Assembly: GCA_934446455.1 (NCBI GenBank)
Contig: CAKSEE010000001.1
Span: 102,606-166,605 of the forward strand
DNA: 64,000 bases
Source of the DNA: an uncultured Oscillospiraceae bacterium
Lineage (GTDB): Bacteria; Bacillota; Clostridia; Oscillospirales; Ruminococcaceae
Direction of reading: 5' to 3'
Under the pieces are notes generated by a model, which was given only the letters and a program-made list of their open reading frames with translations, was not told where the DNA came from and made no database searches. Made by a program: the position numbers and the translations under genes. Below, piece by piece: positions 54,829-62,622 of this stretch; the first letter of the stretch is position 1, and the number at the start of each line of letters is the position of its first letter.

Positions 54829-55131
54829 ATGCAGGTAACATTAACGGCGTTCCCCGCAGACATTGCGGAATTTAAGGCGGCGGCGCAGATGGGACTGTCC
54901 GCGCCCGAGAACACCTGCGCGCTGTTTCTGTGCGCGCCGGAGCTTTACATAAAAAACAATGACGAGGGCGTTGAAGCCATGAATATGCTTCGCGGACCGC
55001 GCCCCATGACGCCCTATGACGTGCAGTTCCTGCGCGACAGACTGCGCGGCAGGGAGTACCTGCCACGCGCGTATTTCAACGGCGCCACCCCGCAGAGCAG
55101 GACCCGTGGGCGTAAGGGGGGGGCGGCATGA
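54829..55131 (+). CDS. Unrecognised small cytoplasmic protein
   Basis: 100 residues, no signal or membrane helix. N-terminal half alternates hydrophobic and acidic residues (FPADIAEFKAAAQMGLSAPE); the middle has MTPYDVQFLRDRLRGREYLP and the tail is basic (RTRGRKGG). No family assigned. AGGAGG is 8 nt before the ATG. A TGcTACAAT extended -10 at ~54777-54785 may be its promoter. Its stop overlaps the next start (ATGA), tying it to the lipoprotein gene. Confidence 0.65.
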   Translation: MQVTLTAFPADIAEFKAAAQMGLSAPENTCALFLCAPELYIKNNDEGVEAMNMLRGPRPMTPYDVQFLRDRLRGREYLPRAYFNGATPQSRTRGRKGGAA

Positions 55132-56339
55132 GAAAAATCGTACTTTTTACGCTCTGCGCGGGCGTTGTAATGCTTTCTGCTTGCGCAGACAGCGGGCAGA
55201 GCGTCGCTGACAGCGCTTCTTCCGCAGCGGTAAGCGCGGAAAGCGCGCAGAGCGTTACGGAGGAATCGGAGCGCACCGCGCCCGCGCAGGCTTCCACGGA
55301 AGCTGAAAGCGAGCCTGCTCCGTCCGAAGAAACGGCGGCTGAACCTTCCTCCCCTGAAACGATTATATCCGGCGACGGAGGGTTTGCCGATATCCGCGCG
55401 GAAATCGGCGGGGAGGAGCTTTTCGCGGCGGCGTATCTCGGATATTTCCCTGCGGCACAGACGGCGCCGCTTGCGGAATGGCTGCGCGGAAGCAGCCCCA
55501 ACCTGCTGACGGACGCTCCCTTTATCGCGGAAATACCCGAGGAGCGCACGATAGGCAGCGCGGGGTATCTGTTCTGCATAATTCCGCGCGACGAGGCGGC
55601 TTCTGCAGCGGTAAACCGCGTTTCGTGGAACGACGATTCGCAGAGCTTTCTGACGGACGAGGTGCTGTACCGCTCCGAGAGCGGCGAGCCGCTTCTGGTG
55701 TTCTGCAACGTCGGCGGGAATACCGACAATCCCGACACAGCCATAACCGTAGTTTCCGGCGGAGCGGCGTGCGAGTGGCAGCCCATGCTTAACGCTTACG
55801 GCAGAATAAGCCTGCCGATATCCGCGGACGGCGCGGAGCTTGCAGCGGACGTCACGAATTATAACGACAGGCAGGGCGCTGTCGGTATGTATCTTGAAGA
55901 GGGCTGGGCGGGACCTACCGCCGAGGGGCTTTCAGCTGACGGCGCGACATGGACGGTGCAGACGCTCGCATGGGACGGCGCACCGGCGCAGTTTGAGCTT
56001 ACGTTCCGCCTTGACGGCACGGGCGCGGGCGCTTCAGTAGGCTCTGTGAGCATTGACAGGCGCAGCGCGGGCGAAACGGAATACGAGGAGTGCTGGAGCG
56101 GCTGGTGGAGCATTACGACAGAGCCTGAGCAGCCCTCGTTCGTAACGCTTGAGCTTTCGCGCAGCGGCGGCAGGAATTTTGACGAAACGGACGCGCCCAT
56201 GTTTATAAGCGACACCTATCCCGTGCTGATATCGCCCTCGGGCGAGCAGCTTATGCTGTTTGGCGGTGCGCACAGCATTCCGCTGCCGTTTATGCCGTCG
56301 GGAGATTCGTCGGCGCTCTTTACGGCGGCTATGGGCTGA
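55128..56339 (+). CDS. Putative lipoprotein of unknown function
   Basis: 403 residues. Lipoprotein signal peptide with lipobox LSAC (Cys19), a ~70-residue Ser/Ala/Glu-rich linker, then a ~310-residue beta-rich domain (e.g. YLGYFPAAQTAPLAEWLRG; NVGGNTDNPDTAITVVSGGA; QFELTFRLDGTGAG). No family recognised and no catalytic motif identified. It follows the small cytoplasmic protein in an ATGA overlap, implying a functional pair. Confidence 0.75.
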   Translation: MRKIVLFTLCAGVVMLSACADSGQSVADSASSAAVSAESAQSVTEESERTAPAQASTEAESEPAPSEETAAEPSSPETIISGDGGFADIRAEIGGEELFAAAYLGYFPAAQTAPLAEWLRGSSPNLLTDAPFIAEIPEERTIGSAGYLFCIIPRDEAASAAVNRVSWNDDSQSFLTDEVLYRSESGEPLLVFCNVGGNTDNPDTAITVVSGGAACEWQPMLNAYGRISLPISADGAELAADVTNYNDRQGAVGMYLEEGWAGPTAEGLSADGATWTVQTLAWDGAPAQFELTFRLDGTGAGASVGSVSIDRRSAGETEYEECWSGWWSITTEPEQPSFVTLELSRSGGRNFDETDAPMFISDTYPVLISPSGEQLMLFGGAHSIPLPFMPSGDSSALFTAAMG

Positions 56340-56353
56340 TTCGGGGGTGCGCG

Positions 56354-56602
56354 GTGAGAGGATTCGGCGGCAGACCCGAAAACGCCGTGCCTGTCGGCGT
56401 TGAATACTAGAGCGTGAACGGCATGACGTACGGCGAGGTAACGCTTTACCGGAAGCCGATACCCGGTGCGAAGGAGTATGTCGTATTCAAGTATGACGCC
56501 GAGAGCAATACGTATAAGAGCGTTGCAACGACAAGAGCTTTTATATGGGAGGATTTTCGCAGGACGAAACATCCGCGCTGCGCGCACGGTCGCGTTGCGT
56601 AA
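56354..56602 (+). pseudogene. Relic reading frame interrupted by TAG and by the repeat element
   Basis: From GTG 56354 the frame reads 18 codons to TAG (56408), then continues without stop as VNGMTYGEVTLYRKPIPGAK and EYVVFKYDAESNTYKSVATT before running into the structured element at ~56550. The protein-like composition after the stop suggests a C-terminal fragment of a former secreted protein rather than random DNA. It is not assigned to a family. Confidence 0.45.
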
Positions 56603-56842
56603 GCCGAGCGCAGCGAGGTGTCGCGTTGCGTAAGCGAAGCGTCGTGTTGCGTAAGGCGTGAGCCGTCGCGTTGCGTAAGCGAAGCGTCGCGTTGCGTAAG
56701 GCGTGAGCCGTCGCGTTGCGTAAGCGAAGCGTCGCGTAAACACTTGTGCGGATAGAAGTGTTTTTTGCTTCGGGACACACGAAGCAAAAAAGTAATTTCA
56801 AAACCCGCATACGCGGGCAAAATCGATTTTTTCGACAAGCTG
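56550..56842 (-). repeat. Structured dispersed intergenic element, copy 2
   Basis: Inverted relative to copy 1 and matching it in order: CAGCTTGTCGAAAAA (56842-56828), the CCCGC/GCGGG hairpin (56804-56817), a TTTTTTGCTTCG/CGAAGCAAAAAA hairpin (56761-56793), CACTTCTATCCGCACAAGTG (56760-56741), and the GTGCGCGCAG...GGATGTTTC block (56586-56567). Between the last two, copy 2 has an expanded tandem repeat absent from copy 1. It lies just beyond the 3' hairpin of the ECF gene, in that gene's orientation. Confidence 0.75.
56590..56736 (-). repeat. Tandem repeat inside element copy 2
   Basis: Alternating 21-bp and 24-bp units beginning TCGCGTTGCGTAAG, giving a 45-bp higher-order period repeated about three times. 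Units differ mainly in GCGAAGCG versus GCGTGAGCCG. Not CRISPR: there are no unique spacers. Confidence 0.85.
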
Positions 56843-56843
56843 A

Positions 56844-56878
56844 GACCGCCCTCGGATTGAGGGCGGTCGGTATTTTTT
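56844..56878. terminator. 3' hairpin of the ECF transporter gene
   Basis: GACCGCCCTC-ggatt-GAGGGCGGTC perfect 10-bp stem next to the ECF stop codon. The T-run (TATTTTTT) is on the plus side; on the minus strand the repeat element follows directly. Confidence 0.65.
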
Positions 56879-57485
56879 ATGCCTTGCGTTTTTTCTTTGC
56901 CAGATTTACAATGGTGACGATAGCGGAGCTCAGAACGAGGTTTACGCCAAGCTCGACGAGGAAGTTTATTCCCACCATGCCGAATATGATGTAAGCGCCC
57001 GCGCTTTCAAAGCCCTCGCCTATGGCAATCTGCCCTATAAAGTCCCAGAAGAAAATGCGGCAGCCCAGCAGGAAGATCCCCGTGTTTACTATGGGCGATA
57101 CCACTGCGGCGGCAATAACCGCTGCGGTGCTGTTCTTCTTTGCGATAAGCGTGTAGATAAGCCCTGCGGCAGCGCCTGCGGCTATGCCCTTTGCAAGCAC
57201 CGTCACGATAGTACCCGGGATATTCACCGCGAGGAACGCGCCCGCGTCGGTGAGGAGGACTACCGCGCCGAAAACCGCGCCGAGCCACGCGCCCGCCTTC
57301 CAGCCGTAAAGCGAGGCGCCGACGATTATCGGCACAAGCGTCAGCGTAATGCTGAACATTCCGAACCTGATTCCGAGCGACAGTCCCTGCAATACAGCGA
57401 CTATCGCCGTCAGCAGCGCAAGCGTAACCAGCGCCGCCGTGTCAAAGCGCCTGCCCTTTTCGGGGCGGGTAATGTTGTTGTCCAT
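56877..57485 (-). CDS. ECF transporter S component, probably for pantothenate
   Basis: 202 residues, about six membrane helices (ALVTLALLTAIVAVLQGLSL; FGMFSITLTLVPIIVGASLYG; NTGIFLLGCRIFF). General ECF S-component fold. It lies 100 bp after coaX on the same strand, and pantothenate is the CoaX substrate, so pantothenate import is a reasonable guess, not proven. AAAGGAG lies 6 nt before the ATG at 57485. Confidence 0.82.
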   Translation of the reverse strand: MDNNITRPEKGRRFDTAALVTLALLTAIVAVLQGLSLGIRFGMFSITLTLVPIIVGASLYGWKAGAWLGAVFGAVVLLTDAGAFLAVNIPGTIVTVLAKGIAAGAAAGLIYTLIAKKNSTAAVIAAAVVSPIVNTGIFLLGCRIFFWDFIGQIAIGEGFESAGAYIIFGMVGINFLVELGVNLVLSSAIVTIVNLAKKKRKA

Positions 57486-57585
57486 AACAGACTCCTTTGC
57501 TGGCACTCGGGTCAATGCTCCCGATGTACCGCGGGTATATATTTACGGGCAAAGCCCGCAGACCCCAGAGAAAAATACTGCCCTC

Positions 57586-58359
57586 TCAGCAGTTCTTTTT
57601 GTAGATGTCGAACAGTCCCTTTAATATAAGGCTCTTGTCGAGGATAAAGTCGCGGCGGCACAGCGGCTCTACCACGGCGGAAAAGCCGCCTGTCGCTATT
57701 ACCGTGCACTTTTCGCCGAGCTCCTGCTCGAAATGCTCCGTCATGCCGTCAAGCATGAACGCTGTGCCGTAAAGCATACCCGAGCGCATACAGTCAATCG
57801 TATTGGTGCCGATAACGCGGCGGGGCGCTTCGCCCGAAATGCTGATGAGCGGCAGGCTCGCCGTTTTCTGCGCGAGCGCTTCTGCGGAGATTTTAATACC
57901 GGGGGCTATTATCCCGCCGACAAACGCGCCCGTTTTGTCCACCGCAAGTATCTTTGTCGCCGTGCCCAGGTCGATAACGACTGCGGGCAGGGGGTAATGC
58001 TCCTTTGCGCCCACGGCAACGGCTGCCATGTCCGCGCCGAGCGACGCGGGCTCGTCTATCCTTATGTTGAGCCCCGTCTTTATCCCGGGACCCACCGTAA
58101 GCACGCGGCAGTGGCACACCTTTTCCGCCGCGCCCTTTATCTGCGGCGTTACGGGGGGGACTACGGAGGATATTATCGCGCCCGTTACCGCGTCGGGTGT
58201 ATGCCCGTAAAGCGACAGAATGTCCACGAGCGTTATCGCGTACTGGTCTTCCATGCGGTAGCGGTCGGTGGAAATGCGCGACTCGAAGCAGAGGACGTCG
58301 TTCTCATCAAATCCGCCGATAACGGTATTTGTGTTTCCAACGTCAATGGTCAGTATCAT
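57586..58359 (-). CDS. coaX: Type III pantothenate kinase
   Basis: 257 residues. First step of coenzyme A synthesis. ASKHA-fold motifs: N-terminal DVGNTNTVIG, DQYAITLV region, GADMAAVAVGA, DLGTATKILAVD, GGIIAPGI and IATGGFS. AAAGGAG is 7 nt before the ATG. With the downstream S component it forms a likely pantothenate uptake and activation unit. Confidence 0.96.
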   Translation of the reverse strand: MILTIDVGNTNTVIGGFDENDVLCFESRISTDRYRMEDQYAITLVDILSLYGHTPDAVTGAIISSVVPPVTPQIKGAAEKVCHCRVLTVGPGIKTGLNIRIDEPASLGADMAAVAVGAKEHYPLPAVVIDLGTATKILAVDKTGAFVGGIIAPGIKISAEALAQKTASLPLISISGEAPRRVIGTNTIDCMRSGMLYGTAFMLDGMTEHFEQELGEKCTVIATGGFSAVVEPLCRRDFILDKSLILKGLFDIYKKNC

Positions 58360-58417
58360 TGCTGTTCTCCTTTTATATAGGGTAATATAGCGTCCGTCCG
58401 GCAGGGCGTGACGGCGG

Positions 58418-59104
58418 TCAGCTCATGTATTCGCCGCTGTATTCGAGCATGGTCACGCTCTCAACGCCCTCGATGGCGTTAAAGCGGGAAACGTAGCTCA
58501 TGTCGTTGTTCTTTATCTTCACCTCGACGGTAAGCTCAACGCTCTCTCCCGTCTGCGTCTTGCTCTTAAGCTTATACTTCATGTTTCCGAGAAGCCCGTT
58601 GACGTTCATCTCTTCAGAAGCGGCGTAACGCACTATCAGAAGATAGCTGCGGCGCTCCTTCTTGAATATGGTGAGGAGTATGTAGATTATAGCAATGCCG
58701 ACCGTGCCGAGGAACGCCACCCAGTAAAGCTGCGCGCCCGCGGTAATGCCCGCTGCTATCCCCCAGAAAAGGAATCCGATGTCAAGCGGGTCCTTTACCG
58801 CCGCGCGGAAGCGCACGATGGACAGCGCGCCGACCATGCCGAGCGACAGCACGATATTCGCGCTTATCGTCATGATAACGAACGCCGTTACGACAGTCGT
58901 AAGCACTATAAGAATGTTGAAGTTCTCGGAGTACACAACGCCCCTGTAGAAAAAGCGGTAGACAAGATACACGATAAGCCCGCATACGGTAGCGGTGAGA
59001 AGCGTGAAAAGGATCTTGCTTACCGAAAGCGTTGCAAGCTGTGTGGTGAAATCAAGTCCTGAGAGAAGCGACGAAGCGTCGCTGAGCAGTTTTTCAGAAA
59101 TCAT
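58418..59104 (-). CDS. DUF4956 family membrane protein
   Basis: 228 residues: about four membrane helices in the first ~150 residues (with SLGMVGALSIVRFRAAVKDP, the family's most conserved stretch) and a soluble C-terminal ferredoxin-like region (SYLLIVRYAASEEMNV). Function unknown. The start overlaps the VTC-domain gene by 11 bp, the pairing seen in many clostridia. Confidence 0.88.
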   Translation of the reverse strand: MISEKLLSDASSLLSGLDFTTQLATLSVSKILFTLLTATVCGLIVYLVYRFFYRGVVYSENFNILIVLTTVVTAFVIMTISANIVLSLGMVGALSIVRFRAAVKDPLDIGFLFWGIAAGITAGAQLYWVAFLGTVGIAIIYILLTIFKKERRSYLLIVRYAASEEMNVNGLLGNMKYKLKSKTQTGESVELTVEVKIKNNDMSYVSRFNAIEGVESVTMLEYSGEYMS

Positions 59105-59864
59105 GAAGCTTTACCTCCGTAATTTTGTCGCAGCATATTATGTATTTTGAAACCGACAGCCGCGGTGCCTCCAGCCCCTGCACAGCCGCGTATATGGCTG
59201 CGGGAAGATAGCTGTCGTATTTAATTTCGAGAACTATATCGCGCGTGAATACGGGCGAATAGAACGCCTTCCGTGAAAACATATCCACCGTATCGTAACA
59301 CACGGACAGCCGCCTGTCAAAGGTTATGCGCACATTGCCGTGCGGATAGACGAGCGCCTCGCGCCTGTAATCCACAATCACCTTCGGGCGCAGCCTTGTA
59401 AGTCTGTCCGAGCGGTAGAACTCGCCGAAAACGTCCTCGTCGCCGTCGTGGCTGCGCATAAAGCCGCAGTCCCCCGAAAGCAGCGCGGCGTATTGCTCAG
59501 CGTTCAGCGGAGCGGAGAGCTTCGACACGAACTCGCCGTCCTTGTGCTTGGCTTCAAGCGTGATGTGCGAGGGGTCGAGCCCGTAGGCGCGCGCGCGGAA
59601 CTTTCTGCGGGTGTCTATACCGTTGAGCTTGTCATTATACGCGCTGTTATATATGTCGTCGAAATACAGACTGGTTACGCGGTAGCCGCCGTTCACTCCG
59701 TGCAGGTCGGGCGTCATCAGCGGCAGCAGCCTTGCCTGCAATACCCTGGCCGTACCCTCGTCGATAAGGAACTTTATTTCGTGGCGCAGACGCCGCCCGC
59801 CAAACATCATCGACTGCGGCGCTGTTTTTTTGTCGGCCCGTACAGAGCGTTTAAGAAAAAGCAC
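59094..59864 (-). CDS. VTC-domain protein (polyphosphate polymerase-like)
   Basis: 256 residues. Triphosphate-tunnel fold: RHEIKFLIDEGTARVLQ start, VTSLYFDDIYNSAY, FRARAYG, LEAKHKDG, LRPKVIVDYRREAL, and LEIKYDSYLPAAI, with the basic and acidic tunnel residues visible. In yeast Vtc4 this fold makes polyphosphate; bacterial single-domain forms are less known. GTG at 59864 is chosen: GAGAGGAG lies 9 nt upstream. Confidence 0.85.
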   Translation of the reverse strand: MLFLKRSVRADKKTAPQSMMFGGRRLRHEIKFLIDEGTARVLQARLLPLMTPDLHGVNGGYRVTSLYFDDIYNSAYNDKLNGIDTRRKFRARAYGLDPSHITLEAKHKDGEFVSKLSAPLNAEQYAALLSGDCGFMRSHDGDEDVFGEFYRSDRLTRLRPKVIVDYRREALVYPHGNVRITFDRRLSVCYDTVDMFSRKAFYSPVFTRDIVLEIKYDSYLPAAIYAAVQGLEAPRLSVSKYIICCDKITEVKLHDF

Positions 59865-59900
59865 GCCCGAACACTCCTCTCCGAGTATTGATACGCTACT

Positions 59901-59929
59901 ATTGTACCACACTTTAATAATAAATACAA
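59901..59929 (-). promoter_or_regulatory. Promoter of the VTC-DUF4956 unit
   Basis: On the minus strand TTGTAT (59929-59924), 17-bp spacer, TACAAT (59906-59901), 37 nt before the GTG start. Confidence 0.75.
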
Positions 59930-59983
59930 GGGCTTTTTCGCTTTTGGGCAGATTTTGGCGGTTAAGTCTGCGTCATGGTAATG

Positions 59984-60017
59984 TGCGCAAATTGCGCAAA
60001 ATGTCGAATGGTGTATA
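59984..60017 (+). promoter_or_regulatory. Dyad operator-like site overlapping an upstream rpmH promoter
   Basis: A perfect 7+1+7 palindrome TGCGCAA-A-TTGCGCA (59984-59998) overlaps a possible -35 TTGCGC (59992-59997), followed after 16 bp by TATAAT (60012-60017). Confidence 0.45.
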
Positions 60018-60084
60018 ATCACGCAAAAATATTACGAACTGTATACAAACCGGGAAGAAATTTCGCTTAATTTGCAAAAACCAC

Positions 60085-60113
60085 TTGACAAGCCCCCGCT
60101 GATGCTGTATAAT
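60085..60113 (+). promoter_or_regulatory. Main rpmH promoter
   Basis: TTGACA (60085-60090), 17-bp spacer, TATAAT (60108-60113): full consensus, 79 nt before rpmH. Confidence 0.9.
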
Positions 60114-60192
60114 ATTTTAATGTTGACAGTTATGTTCGGGACAACTGTATCCCGACATGAATTATTGCATTACAAAAGGGGGTCTATCGACA

Positions 60193-60327
60193 ATGAAAAG
60201 AACATACCAGCCCAAGAAGCTCCAGAGAAAGCACGAGCACGGCTTTATGAAGAGAATGGCTACCAAGAACGGCAGAAAGGTTCTCGCACGCCGCCGCGCA
60301 AAGGGCAGGAAAAAGCTCACATACTAA
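60193..60327 (+). CDS. rpmH: 50S ribosomal protein L34
   Basis: 44 residues: [20 protein letters not shown], then the basic [20 protein letters not shown] and KLTY, the complete L34 sequence. AAGGGGG lies ~11 nt before the ATG. Its stop overlaps the rnpA start (TAATG), the usual rpmH-rnpA coupling. Confidence 0.97.
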   Translation: MKRTYQPKKLQRKHEHGFMKRMATKNGRKVLARRRAKGRKKLTY

Positions 60328-60707
60328 TGGAGCGCAAAACGCCCGAATCACGCGTGCCCGATTTAAGAAAAAGGTACGTTGTGATAAAAAGCAACCGCGA
60401 TTTCGCCTTTCTGTTCAAAAAGGGACAGTGCATTGTAACTTACGGGTTTATATGCTATTTTCGTCCGCGCAGGGCGGGTTCAAACCGCCTTGGCATCGTT
60501 ACGGGCAAAAAGGTGGGAAACGCAGTAAAGAGAAATCGGTCAAGGCGGATAATACGAGAAGCATTCCGCCTTTTTGACCCGATTCTCAAGGAAAAAACAC
60601 AGAAGCGTTATGATTTTGTTTTCGTGGCGCGGGGCAAAACGCCGTCGCTTAAAATGCAGCAGCTGCTTTCGCTCATGAAAAAGAATGTATTGTCCGAGCT
60701 TATATGA
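60327..60707 (+). CDS. rnpA: Ribonuclease P protein component
   Basis: 126 residues. Protein partner of the RNase P ribozyme in tRNA 5' maturation. Signature RLGIVTGKKVGNAVKRNRSR and RRIIREAFR, with basic RNA-binding residues. It starts at ATG 60327, overlapping the rpmH stop, with ~10 more N-terminal residues than some homologues. Overlaps yidD by ATGA. Confidence 0.95.
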   Translation: MERKTPESRVPDLRKRYVVIKSNRDFAFLFKKGQCIVTYGFICYFRPRRAGSNRLGIVTGKKVGNAVKRNRSRRIIREAFRLFDPILKEKTQKRYDFVFVARGKTPSLKMQQLLSLMKKNVLSELI

Positions 60708-60994
60708 AATACTTGCTTATCGGTATCATCAAGCTGTACAGAATGACGCTGTCAAAAATCTTGCCGCGCTGCTGCCGCTTTTATCCAAGCTGTTCCGAAT
60801 ACGGGCTGTCCGTTGTTCGGCGATTTGGTGCGGTAAAGGGCGGTTATTTGGCGTTACGGAGAATTATCCGCTGCAACCCGTTCAGCGCGGGCGGGTACGA
60901 CCCTGCACCCGGGCGTTTTTCGCTGCGCCCCGAGAAGTATGGCGCAGGGCTGCCGTCGTGGAATGCTGACGGCTCTGCTGATTTGCGAAGATAA
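60704..60994 (+). CDS. yidD: Membrane protein insertion efficiency factor
   Basis: 96 residues. Typical YidD: IGIIKLYRMTLSKILPRCCR, FYPSCSEYGLSVVRRFGAVK and LRRIIRCNPFSAGGYDPAP with three conserved cysteines. Lies between rnpA and yidC as usual. A ~25-residue tail follows the core. Confidence 0.95.
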   Translation: MKYLLIGIIKLYRMTLSKILPRCCRFYPSCSEYGLSVVRRFGAVKGGYLALRRIIRCNPFSAGGYDPAPGRFSLRPEKYGAGLPSWNADGSADLRR

Positions 60995-61071
60995 TGCGGC
61001 ATATTTGCCGCTTCTATAAACATACGCTGCGCGGGACGAGCTCCCGCATGACCCTTCCGTTTTGAAAGGAC

Positions 61072-62604
61072 GTGGACACCATAAATTTCCTTTACAGCAT
61101 TATAGGTAAGCCGCTCGGCTATATCCTGTACTTTATCTACCAGTTCATATGCAGCAACGTCGGCATTGCGATACTTCTGTTTACCTTTATTATAAAGCTC
61201 GCTATGCTGCCGCTTGCGATAAAGCAGCAGAAAAACACCGCGAAGTCTGCGATATTTGCGCCCAAGGTGCGCGAGATTCAGCAGAAATACAAAAACAACC
61301 AGCAGAAGCAGCAGGAGGAGATGGCAAAGCTACAGCAGCAGGGCTATAACCCCATGGGCGGCTGCGGCACAATGCTGCTTACATTTCTGATACTCTTCGG
61401 CGTCCTCGACGTTGTATACAAGCCGATGACGCATATCCTGCACGTAAGCAGCGACAAGGTCACCTCCATGATACAGGAGTCCTACGACGTTGAGATAACC
61501 GAGTTTTTTGTAAGCGAGGTAACGCGCCCGGGCGACGAGCTTGCGGACATGAAGGAAGAGGCGCTGCAAAAGCATAACGACATCGTCCGCGACGCGCAGC
61601 AGATACTCGACTACTACAACGCGAACTGCCTTGCGCAGGGCGACACCGCAAAGGATATGTCGGTGTTCGACAGCGTTTCCGTGGAAGCCAAGAGCGTTAT
61701 CAAGACCGTTATCAGCCACTCCATGCTCGCGGAATACGAGAAGAACGAAAAGAGCGTGCTGTTCACCGATACGGACCTTTACAAGCTCACCGATGAAGAA
61801 AACAACGCAATGAACGCGATCGCAGACGAGCAGGAGCGCGCGGAATACAAGCGCTCACACTGCATAAGCGACGCTGCGCGCGAGGGCTTCACCACGGTGC
61901 AGAAGCACTTCGGCTCTTACAAGGTAACGGCTGTAGATACCGTAACGTTCCAGACGTCCTCCGCGCTGCAAAGAGAGCTTTACGCGCTCGAGTGCTACGG
62001 CACGGGCAGCAACAAGGAAGCCTACGACAAGCGCGTTGTCGGCGATGAGCTCAAGAACGAGGTAACGGAGCTTTACGATAACCTCAACTTCCTCGGCATA
62101 CCGCTCGGTCAGGTTCCGTGGGAGCACCTCGGCTTCCCGCTTATCCTTGTGCCGATAATCTCGTTCCTTATGGCGCTCGTCCAGACGTTCGTTTCCAACA
62201 AGATGATGGAGAATAACAACCCCGACGCCGCTTCGACGATGGGTTCGATGAAGGTGACGATGTATATCATGCCGCTCTTCTCGCTCTTCCTTGCGTTCAC
62301 TATCCCTGCGGGCGCGGGCTTCTACTGGACGATAAGCTACCTGTTCGGCATTATACAGACCGTTGTGCTCAACAAGCTCTACAGCCCCGAAAAGCTGCGC
62401 GCACAGGCCGAGGCGGAATACGCCGCGCGCATGAAGGTGGTAAACGTTACCGCCGACAAGCCCTCGGGGTCTGACGACAATTCCGTGCACGAATACAACG
62501 GCGAGCAGCTCACGCAGAAGGAGATAAACCGCCGCAAGCTTGCAGAGGCGCGCCGTCAGGACGCTGAGAAGTACGGCGAGGAATACCACGACGAGGACGA
62601 ATAA
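61072..62604 (+). CDS. yidC: Membrane protein insertase YidC, with large external insertion
   Basis: 510 residues, twice the size of typical Gram-positive YidC/SpoIIIJ. Helix 1 (IAILLFTFIIKLAMLPLAIK, ~34-53), the cytoplasmic coiled hairpin (FAPKVREIQQKYKNN), helix 2 (MLLTFLILFGVLDVVY, ~101-116), then a ~210-residue hydrophilic external segment (~125-340) before the last helices (LVPIISFLMALVQTF; AGAGFYWTISYLFGI). A basic tail follows. Start is GTG 61072, but AAAGGA is only one base before it; ATA at 61081, 10 nt from the site, is an alternative. Confidence 0.94.
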   Translation: MDTINFLYSIIGKPLGYILYFIYQFICSNVGIAILLFTFIIKLAMLPLAIKQQKNTAKSAIFAPKVREIQQKYKNNQQKQQEEMAKLQQQGYNPMGGCGTMLLTFLILFGVLDVVYKPMTHILHVSSDKVTSMIQESYDVEITEFFVSEVTRPGDELADMKEEALQKHNDIVRDAQQILDYYNANCLAQGDTAKDMSVFDSVSVEAKSVIKTVISHSMLAEYEKNEKSVLFTDTDLYKLTDEENNAMNAIADEQERAEYKRSHCISDAAREGFTTVQKHFGSYKVTAVDTVTFQTSSALQRELYALECYGTGSNKEAYDKRVVGDELKNEVTELYDNLNFLGIPLGQVPWEHLGFPLILVPIISFLMALVQTFVSNKMMENNNPDAASTMGSMKVTMYIMPLFSLFLAFTIPAGAGFYWTISYLFGIIQTVVLNKLYSPEKLRAQAEAEYAARMKVVNVTADKPSGSDDNSVHEYNGEQLTQKEINRRKLAEARRQDAEKYGEEYHDEDE

Positions 62605-62622
62605 ATCGGAAAGGGATACACT

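Larger units (their letters stand above)
59865..60192. other. Intergenic region before the rpmH operon
   Basis: 328 bp with a minus-strand promoter (VTC gene) and two plus-strand promoters (rpmH). DnaA boxes were sought by eye, because rpmH often adjoins dnaA-oriC, but no TTATCCACA-like site was found. Confidence 0.6.

Noticed and set aside
56590..56736. CRISPR array
   Set aside because: Repeats are tandem without unique spacers, units are 21/24 bp and no cas gene is present.
59865..60192. Replication origin next to rpmH
   Set aside because: No dnaA gene or cluster of DnaA boxes was found by eye.
60480..60500. tRNA T-loop-like sequence GGTTCAAACC
   Set aside because: It lies inside rnpA coding sequence and no cloverleaf can be built around it; no tRNA was found in the window.
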